A DNA stretch of 5,380 bases from Armatimonadota bacterium. GTDB taxonomy: Bacteria; Armatimonadota; JAAZEB01. Shown one piece after another: positions 1-3,512 of this stretch. Under the pieces are notes generated by a model. It saw nothing but the letters and a program-made list of their open reading frames with translations. It did no database searches and was not told the DNA's origin. Location: the NCBI GenBank assembly GCA_012841485.1, contig DUUU01000407.1, forward strand, positions 1-5,380, read 5' to 3'. Position 1 is the first letter of the stretch. Every line of letters starts with the position of its first letter. The position numbers and the translations under genes are program-made.

Positions 1-192
1 ATCCGCCTCCGCGGTCACGGTGCAGGTGTTGATCACATAGATATCCGCAGCTGCATCAAAGGGAACGAGCCGGAATCCCGCCGCCTCGAACTCGGCAGCA
101 AGCCGGTTGCTGTCATACTGATTCGTCTTGCACCCCATCGTGTAGAGCGCGACCCGGTAATCCATGCGACCGCTGGCAATCCTCTCACTCAT
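1..192 (-). CDS. mtaB: tRNA t6A37 methylthiotransferase MtaB, N-terminal part (runs off left edge)
   Basis: My reading gives the first 64 codons, in phase with the window edge. The residues form the start of the UPF0004 domain of radical-SAM methylthiotransferases: TMGCKTNQYDS at about residues 18-28 and ADIYVINTCTVT at 49-60. Cys21 and Cys57 fit the first two ligands of the N-terminal [4Fe-4S] cluster; the third and the radical-SAM CxxxCxxC lie outside. MtaB (YqeV) adds a methylthio group to N6-threonylcarbamoyladenosine at tRNA position 37 in the cytoplasm. The GCKTNQYDS and NTCTVTAEAD wording favours MtaB over MiaB (GCQMN, NTCSVR) and RimO (GCPKN). The start is uncertain. ATG at 192 has GGTGAG only 2 nt before it; an in-frame ATG at 165 (residue 10), just before the conserved domain, is possible and has GAGAGG 15 nt upstream. 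An intrinsic terminator lies immediately upstream. Confidence 0.9.
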   Translation of the reverse strand, partial: MSERIASGRMDYRVALYTMGCKTNQYDSNRLAAEFEAAGFRLVPFDAAADIYVINTCTVTAEAD

Positions 193-204
193 CACTCACC
201 GGAC

Positions 205-249
205 AAAGAAAAAGGCGCAGGACCGGCCGTGGTCTGGCCCACCCGCGCC
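205..249 (-). terminator. Rho-independent terminator between the HTH gene and mtaB
   Basis: Read on the minus strand, GGCGCGGG (242-249) pairs with CCTGCGCC (214-221), an 8-bp stem with one G-U pair. A further GGCC/GGCC pairing is possible inside the loop. The stem is followed directly by TTTTTCTTT (205-213). Stem plus T-tract is the textbook intrinsic terminator, 20 nt past the HTH gene's stop codon. Its T-tract ends 12 nt before the ATG at 192, leaving no room for an ordinary mtaB promoter after it. Confidence 0.8.
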
Positions 250-269
250 GCGACACAACACCCCCAGGG

Positions 270-494
270 CTACGTCAGCGGCTCCTCCGAGCCGGGCTCC
301 TCTCCCGCCAGCCCATTCGCCGGCTCGAGGAGCGCCAGGAGGTCCTCCCGGCGAAAGCGAAGATCGCGCTCGCCCGCAAGACGGTATGCCTTCAGCTTGC
401 CCTTACGGATGTAACGACGCAGCGTGCTATCACTGATCTGCAAGAAGTCCTTCGCCTGCTTGGCGGTCAGAACTTCGGGTGCTTCGCGGGCCAT
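270..494 (-). CDS. Small excisionase-family DNA-binding protein (HTH_17, MerR-like winged helix)
   Basis: The 74-aa product is essentially one helix-turn-helix domain. Residues 8-57 read LTAKQAKDFLQISDSTLRRY, then a basic stretch with IRKGKLKAYRLA, then RFRREDLLALLEP. This is the usual pattern of the excisionase/HTH_17 family: helix 1, recognition helix with STLRRYIRKGKL, a wing, and the closing RREDLLALL helix. The tail (58-74) is acidic and Gly/Pro/Glu-rich, probably disordered. Such proteins bind DNA and act as excisionases, antitoxin-like regulators or small transcription factors. No integrase, phage gene or att-like repeat is nearby, so a stand-alone regulator is more likely than a true Xis. 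The start is well supported by AGGAGGTT at 501-508 with a 6-nt gap. It has its own promoter upstream and a terminator after the stop. Function and targets are unknown. Confidence 0.88.
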   Translation of the reverse strand: MAREAPEVLTAKQAKDFLQISDSTLRRYIRKGKLKAYRLAGERDLRFRREDLLALLEPANGLAGEEPGSEEPLT

Positions 495-500
495 ACAACG

Positions 501-508
501 AACCTCCT
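501..508 (-). promoter_or_regulatory. Strong Shine-Dalgarno of the HTH gene
   Basis: The minus strand reads AGGAGGTT six bases before the ATG at 494. It is nearly full anti-16S complementarity and fixes the start of the HTH gene. Confidence 0.85.
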
Positions 509-517
509 AGTGACAAG

Positions 518-537
518 ACCGGCCAGCCAGCGCCGGC
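518..537 (-). other. Possible leader hairpin of the HTH gene
   Basis: On the minus strand CCGGC (532-536) and GCCGG (519-523) form a 5-bp stem with an 8-nt loop, extendable by one G-U pair (518 with 537). It lies in the 86-nt predicted leader, about 10 nt before the Shine-Dalgarno. In GC-rich DNA such stems are common by chance, so a regulatory role is not claimed. Confidence 0.3.
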
Positions 538-586
538 GGCTACTCCTCACGCGATCTCCGAAGAGGCATACGACCTCAGTCCCAGG

Positions 587-616
587 ATTGTATCACAGCC
601 TTCCGTACCGCGTCAA
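587..616 (-). promoter_or_regulatory. Sigma70/sigmaA-type promoter of the HTH gene
   Basis: The minus strand reads TTGACG (-35, 611-616), an 18-nt spacer, then TACAAT (-10, 587-592). A TGA triplet directly before the -10 gives an extended -10. Each hexamer differs from consensus at one base. Transcription should start near 580, giving a leader of roughly 86 nt before the ATG at 494. The AT-rich -10 stands out clearly from the surrounding GC-rich DNA. Confidence 0.75.
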
Positions 617-807
617 TACTCGCCTTTGTTACGCAGAACGCGCACTCATCCCGCGCCAGGCGCCCCCGGGCCTTGCCACAAGCGGGCTATACCACACGGC
701 CTCGTCTGGTAGGCACCCCCTCAGCGGGGATGCAGGCGCCTTGAGTCCTGCCGCATCGCGCCCGGCCAGGAGGTGTGACAGCGAGGCGCATGGAGACGTT
801 CGCGTCT
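617..807. other. Non-coding stretch; weak hairpin at 713-733, otherwise nothing recognised
   Basis: Together with the HTH gene's leader and promoter this makes a 313-bp gap (495-807) without a supported gene. The only structure I see here is an inverted repeat: GCACCCC (713-719) against GGGGATGC (726-733), seven pairs with one bulged A and a short loop. It lies about 75 nt past the stop of the upstream minus-strand gene but has no T-tract in either direction, so it is at best a factor-dependent end or processing signal. Reading frames across this stretch lack ribosome sites and recognisable domains. No tRNA or other RNA gene was recognised. Confidence 0.4.
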
Positions 808-1782
808 TCACCGGCCGCAGTAGCGGGATTTCGTGGCGGACTGGTAGCGGACGCAATCGCTGCGGAAGGGGCGATAGCCCTTGATGCTAGCGCTCAGAGC
901 AGCGCGTCGGCAGAATGCCGCCCGGTTCGGATGGATCGGGCCGGCGGCGTCGCGCGTCGTATGGCCCACCAGGCCATCGCGCCCCCGGAGGTAGTCATCC
1001 ATCTGCCTTCGCAACGATGCCTTGATGAAGGGCGCCGCCGGGTCGATGGCATGGATTTCGTTTTCCCAGATACCCCGGCGCCGGTCGTAGAAGTGGCGGT
1101 ACCAGGCGGCGAAGCCCGCGTCGCGCAATCGCCGCAGAACCCGGTGAAACTGCTGCTCCTGGGCCGGCGTCAGACACTTGCCTGCCCTCGCCTGGCTCGG
1201 GGTGCAGCGATGGCGGGGCACCTTCGTGGTGAGTCCGGCGATGCTGATATCGGCTACCGCGCTGTAGTAGCTGCCCGATAGGGACCTGCCATCCGGGCGA
1301 TGGGTGCCGGCGCTCAGGGGATCCTGGCTGATCCCCTGCGTGATAAACCAACGGATCCCGATCCCATCCAGGGCGCTGTGCAACGCCTGCCGCGTCTGTG
1401 GCAGGAGATCGCGCTCCTGGTTGAGCCTGGGGTTGGTCGGTGGCGCCGTCAGATAGGGCACGGGAGTGGGGTCATACGGATCGGATACCGCCCCCGGGAT
1501 CACGGCTCCCATCCAGCCGAGCAGGGTACCCCCGGATAACAGCAGCCCATCCCACTCTAGCGCCTGATTCTCGGTCCACGGCGATGGCGAAAGCGCCTCC
1601 ATGCCCGGGCCTCGCTCCGCCCATACCACGCCCGATGGGAGCGGCAGCAATGCGGCGGTGGCAGCAATGGCAATCACCGCGACCGCAGCGGCCCCGACTG
1701 CCCATCCACCCGGGTGATGTCGCCCCGGTCCTCCGCCCCGCGCGGAGGCCAGGCGCTCGCAGTGTTTCAGATTGCCCGCCAT
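808..1782 (-). CDS. Membrane-anchored protein with an M15 peptidase-like (DD-carboxypeptidase/Hedgehog-fold) domain, tentative
   Basis: The 324-aa product has a short basic N-terminus, one hydrophobic segment at about 27-47 (Ala/Val/Ile-rich), a Pro-rich linker to about 125, then a compact domain. The frame is convincing because of the membrane segment followed by domain-like sequence. In the domain, AGTHRPDG (His161), SAVADIS (Asp178) and EIHAID (His244) are spaced like the His/Asp/His zinc ligands of M15 D-Ala-D-Ala peptidases. GFAAWYR (223-229) and an LRGRDGLVGHT stretch (265-275) complete a pattern I associate with uncharacterised bacterial secreted proteins. Cys193/Cys203 and Cys291, 310, 322 could form disulphides, which fits an extracytoplasmic location. 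By family knowledge it could trim peptidoglycan, but activity is inference. An in-frame TAG nine bases before the ATG forbids a longer start; the ribosome site is weak (TTAGG). It is divergent from the isomerase-like gene. Confidence 0.75.
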   Translation of the reverse strand: MAGNLKHCERLASARGGGPGRHHPGGWAVGAAAVAVIAIAATAALLPLPSGVVWAERGPGMEALSPSPWTENQALEWDGLLLSGGTLLGWMGAVIPGAVSDPYDPTPVPYLTAPPTNPRLNQERDLLPQTRQALHSALDGIGIRWFITQGISQDPLSAGTHRPDGRSLSGSYYSAVADISIAGLTTKVPRHRCTPSQARAGKCLTPAQEQQFHRVLRRLRDAGFAAWYRHFYDRRRGIWENEIHAIDPAAPFIKASLRRQMDDYLRGRDGLVGHTTRDAAGPIHPNRAAFCRRAALSASIKGYRPFRSDCVRYQSATKSRYCGR

Positions 1783-1793
1783 GCTGGCCTAAC

Positions 1794-1825
1794 AGGCAAG
1801 TTTCCTGCCTTCCCCGGCGCGCCGG
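1794..1825. repeat. Inverted repeat and 12-bp palindrome in the divergent intergenic region
   Basis: Two symmetrical elements lie side by side in the 130-bp gap between the divergent genes. AGGCA (1794-1798) faces TGCCT (1806-1810) across 7 bases. CCGGCGCGCCGG (1814-1825) is a perfect 12-bp palindrome. It is flanked by CCTT and AAGG, which pair if two C residues bulge out. As DNA these could be operator sites, and they lie 40-70 bp upstream of the rightward -35. As RNA they would fold in the leader of the minus-strand gene. No matching regulator is known in the window. Confidence 0.4.
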
Positions 1826-1864
1826 AAGGAGCGATTCCTCGTGCTCGCGCGGCGCACAGCGGCG

Positions 1865-1893
1865 TTGCCCTGCGCGGGGCCGCATGCTATAAT
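1865..1893 (+). promoter_or_regulatory. Strong extended -10 promoter of the isomerase-like gene
   Basis: TTGCCC (-35, 1865-1870), a 17-nt spacer and a perfect TATAAT (-10, 1888-1893) preceded by TGC (1885-1887) make a near-consensus sigma70/sigmaA promoter. The start site should be near 1899-1901, only about 13 nt before the ATG at 1913. This placement also shows that an ATG at 1841, although in frame, is upstream of the transcript. Confidence 0.82.
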
Positions 1894-1899
1894 GGGGCC

Positions 1900-1905
1900 G
1901 GAGGG
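1900..1905 (+). promoter_or_regulatory. Shine-Dalgarno deciding the isomerase-like start
   Basis: GGAGGG lies 7 nt before the ATG at 1913. In-frame ATGs at 1841, 1892 and 1940 lack such a site. The motif coincides with the predicted transcription start, so it would be at the very 5' end of the mRNA. Confidence 0.8.
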
Positions 1906-1912
1906 CACCGGC

Positions 1913-3310
1913 ATGAGCATCAATCCCACCCGCAAGCGAATGGTAAAACTGGGCTTCTGCCCCATCGGCAAGTTCGTCTTCAGCCACGAGGATGCCCTGC
2001 GGCAGAAAGCCCGGCTGGAGGAGAAGCTGCGCCTCTGGGGCGTGGAGTATGCCTCGCTCGATGGCATCCTGAAGGACGGGATCGTCCGCTCGCAGGCGGA
2101 CGTCGACGCCGTGGTGGACCATTTCCGGCGCGAGGAGATCGACGCCCTCTTCCTCCCCCACTGCAACTTCGGCACGGAGGGCGCCGCCGGGATGATCGCG
2201 AAGAAACTGGAGCGCCCGGTGCTCCTGTGGGGCCCGCGCGACGAGGCACCCCTGCCGGACGGCACGCGCCTGCGCGACACGCTCTGCGGCCTCTTCGCAT
2301 CGAGCAAGGTCCTCCACAAGCTCGGCGTGCCGTTCACCTACATCGAGAACTGCGGCGTGGACGATCCCGCTTTCGAGCGCGGCTTCCGCGACTTCCTCGG
2401 CGCGGCAAGTGTGGCGGGCCTCTTCCGCCGGGGGCCCCGCATCGGGCACATCGGCCAGCGGATCGACTTCTTCTGGTCCACCATCATCAACGAGAGCGAG
2501 CTTCTGGAGCGGTTTCGGGTCGAGGTCCTCCCCCTGGACCTGGTGGAGTTCATCCGCACTGCGAAGGATCGAGCTTCGCGCGCCCGCGCGGCCTACGAGC
2601 GGGAAGCGCGGGAGCTGCGCCAGACGGCGATCATCGAGCATCTGGAAGATGGCGCCCTGATCAACATCCTCGCCGCGCGCGACCAGATGCTCGCCCTGGT
2701 GGAGGAGCACGGGCTGGATGCCCTGGCGGTCCAGGACTTCACCTCGCTCGTGGATGAGATGGGCGCCTACTGCTTCTATGCCAACAGCGCGGTGGGCGAC
2801 CGCTACCCGGTTGGGTGCGAGTCGGACATTCATGGTGCCCTGAGCGGCCTGTTGGTAGAGCACGCCTCCCTCGGGTCGGGCGCTTCCTTCCTGGCGGACC
2901 TCACCATCCGGCATCCCGAGAATGATAACGGCATCCTCCTCTGGCACGCGGGCGCGCCCCTTTCGCTGATTCACCCCGACGCCCGTGTGCGCCTGGGCAA
3001 GCACTGGATCCTGCCCAGCCCGCTCTCCGGCATGACGCACTTCCGGCTGAAGGAGGGTCCGCTCACGGTAGCGCGCTTTGATGGCGACGGCGGCGAGTAC
3101 TGCCTGGCTGTCGGCGAGGGCCACTCGATCCCCGGACCCGAGACCCAGAACAACTACGTCTGGATGGAGGTGGACGAGTGGCCGCGCTGGGAGCGCACGC
3201 TGATGGAGGGGCCGTTCATCCATCACATCGCGATGGGCTATGGCCACTTCGGACGCGCGCTTCTAGAAGCGTGCCGCTTCGTGCCGGGCCTGAAGCCCGT
3301 GGCGCTCTAG
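1913..3310 (+). CDS. L-fucose/L-arabinose isomerase-like family protein (COG2407 type), substrate unknown
   Basis: The 465-aa product begins MSINPTRKRM and is close to the usual size of this family. The N-terminal half (about 10-180) looks like the Rossmann-like substrate domains of FucI/AraA-type isomerases: VKLGFCPIGKF, an EIDALFLPHCNFGTEG strand-turn (75-90), and RPVLLWGPRDE (101-111). The C-terminal half has ALAVQDF (270-276), CESDIHGAL (302-310), LLWHAG (342-347) and FIHHIAMGYGH (435-445). By analogy with FucI and AraA, Glu303, Asp305 and His437 or His438 are candidate ligands of the catalytic divalent metal; this assignment is inference. Family members interconvert aldoses and ketoses in the cytoplasm, but many COG2407 proteins have no known substrate. 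The start is set by GGAGGG and the short leader. A strong promoter precedes it and a secreted hydrolase-like gene follows on the same strand, suggesting carbohydrate use. Confidence 0.87.
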   Translation: MSINPTRKRMVKLGFCPIGKFVFSHEDALRQKARLEEKLRLWGVEYASLDGILKDGIVRSQADVDAVVDHFRREEIDALFLPHCNFGTEGAAGMIAKKLERPVLLWGPRDEAPLPDGTRLRDTLCGLFASSKVLHKLGVPFTYIENCGVDDPAFERGFRDFLGAASVAGLFRRGPRIGHIGQRIDFFWSTIINESELLERFRVEVLPLDLVEFIRTAKDRASRARAAYEREARELRQTAIIEHLEDGALINILAARDQMLALVEEHGLDALAVQDFTSLVDEMGAYCFYANSAVGDRYPVGCESDIHGALSGLLVEHASLGSGASFLADLTIRHPENDNGILLWHAGAPLSLIHPDARVRLGKHWILPSPLSGMTHFRLKEGPLTVARFDGDGGEYCLAVGEGHSIPGPETQNNYVWMEVDEWPRWERTLMEGPFIHHIAMGYGHFGRALLEACRFVPGLKPVAL

Positions 3311-3322
3311 CCGCCCAATACG

Positions 3323-3345
3323 GCCGGCGGGATACGCGCGCCGGC
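3323..3345 (+). terminator. GC-rich hairpin after the isomerase-like gene, without T-tract
   Basis: GCCGGCG (3323-3329) and CGCCGGC (3339-3345) form a perfect 7-bp stem with a 9-nt loop, starting 12 nt after the stop codon. No run of T follows, so this is not a classical intrinsic terminator. It may cap the mRNA 3' end or give partial termination. Read-through into the next gene remains possible. Confidence 0.4.
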
Positions 3346-3407
3346 AGGCTCCTCGCGAGAATACGCGGTTGCCCTCGGTGAGTAACCTCGGATTGCAGGC
3401 GCTGGTA

Positions 3408-3447
3408 CCGCTCCTCCGGTTGCTTGCCACGCGGGGGAGGAGAGCGG
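3408..3447 (+). repeat. Imperfect inverted repeat in the leader of the hydrolase-like gene
   Basis: CCGCTCCTCC (3408-3417) pairs with GGAGG (3436-3440) and AGCGG (3443-3447), ten pairs interrupted by a 2-nt AG bulge, with an 18-nt loop. The CCTCC arm could equally pair with the AGGAGG ribosome site at 3500-3505, so it might affect translation of the downstream gene. No evidence beyond complementarity. Confidence 0.35.
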
Positions 3448-3455
3448 GGTCCGGC

Positions 3456-3487
3456 AGCCAATAGGGGGACACGCTGGCTCCCAGCCA
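3456..3487 (+). repeat. Two mutually exclusive short hairpins upstream of the hydrolase-like gene
   Basis: TGGCT (3475-3479) can pair with AGCCA at 3456-3460, or with a second AGCCA at 3483-3487 across a CCC loop. Both stems are 5 bp and cannot form together. Alternative pairings of this kind occur in leaders, but stems this short also arise by chance in GC-rich DNA. Confidence 0.25.
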
Positions 3488-3499
3488 CGAGTCCACACC

Positions 3500-3506
3500 A
3501 GGAGGT
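3500..3506 (+). promoter_or_regulatory. Strong Shine-Dalgarno of the secreted hydrolase-like gene
   Basis: AGGAGGT lies 6 nt before the ATG at 3513 and fixes this start, which is immediately followed by a good signal peptide. I found no convincing -35/-10 pair in 3311-3499, so the gene is either transcribed from the isomerase promoter or from one I do not recognise. Confidence 0.85.
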
Positions 3507-3512
3507 TTGCTG

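Noticed and set aside
164..436. Plus-strand frames over the HTH gene and mtaB start
   Set aside because: Both are Pro/Ala/Arg-rich shadows of the well-supported minus-strand HTH gene and cross its terminator.
629..856. 75-codon minus-strand frame overlapping the end of the M15-like gene
   Set aside because: It begins inside the other gene in another frame, has no SD and has a basic low-complexity product.
775..1281. 168-codon plus-strand frame opposite the M15-like gene
   Set aside because: No ribosome site or domain. The minus-strand gene has a membrane segment and motif-like residues.
1841..1912. Longer start for the isomerase-like gene at 1841 or 1892
   Set aside because: 1841 lies upstream of the TTGCCC/TATAAT promoter, and 1892 lies inside the -10. 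The SD at 1900-1905 selects 1913, and the extra residues look non-homologous.
1472..3247. 591-codon open frame on the minus strand
   Set aside because: It is antisense to the isomerase-like gene and overlaps the M15-like gene out of frame. It shows no recognisable domain or ribosome site.
3373..3391. Direct repeat CCTCGG (3373-3378 and 3386-3391) as a possible operator
   Set aside because: Two 6-bp copies 13 bp apart with no promoter next to them are not above chance in GC-rich DNA.
3369..3397. TTGCCC at 3369 as the -35 of a promoter for the hydrolase gene
   Set aside because: At 17-nt spacing the -10 would be ATTGCA, which does not resemble TATAAT.
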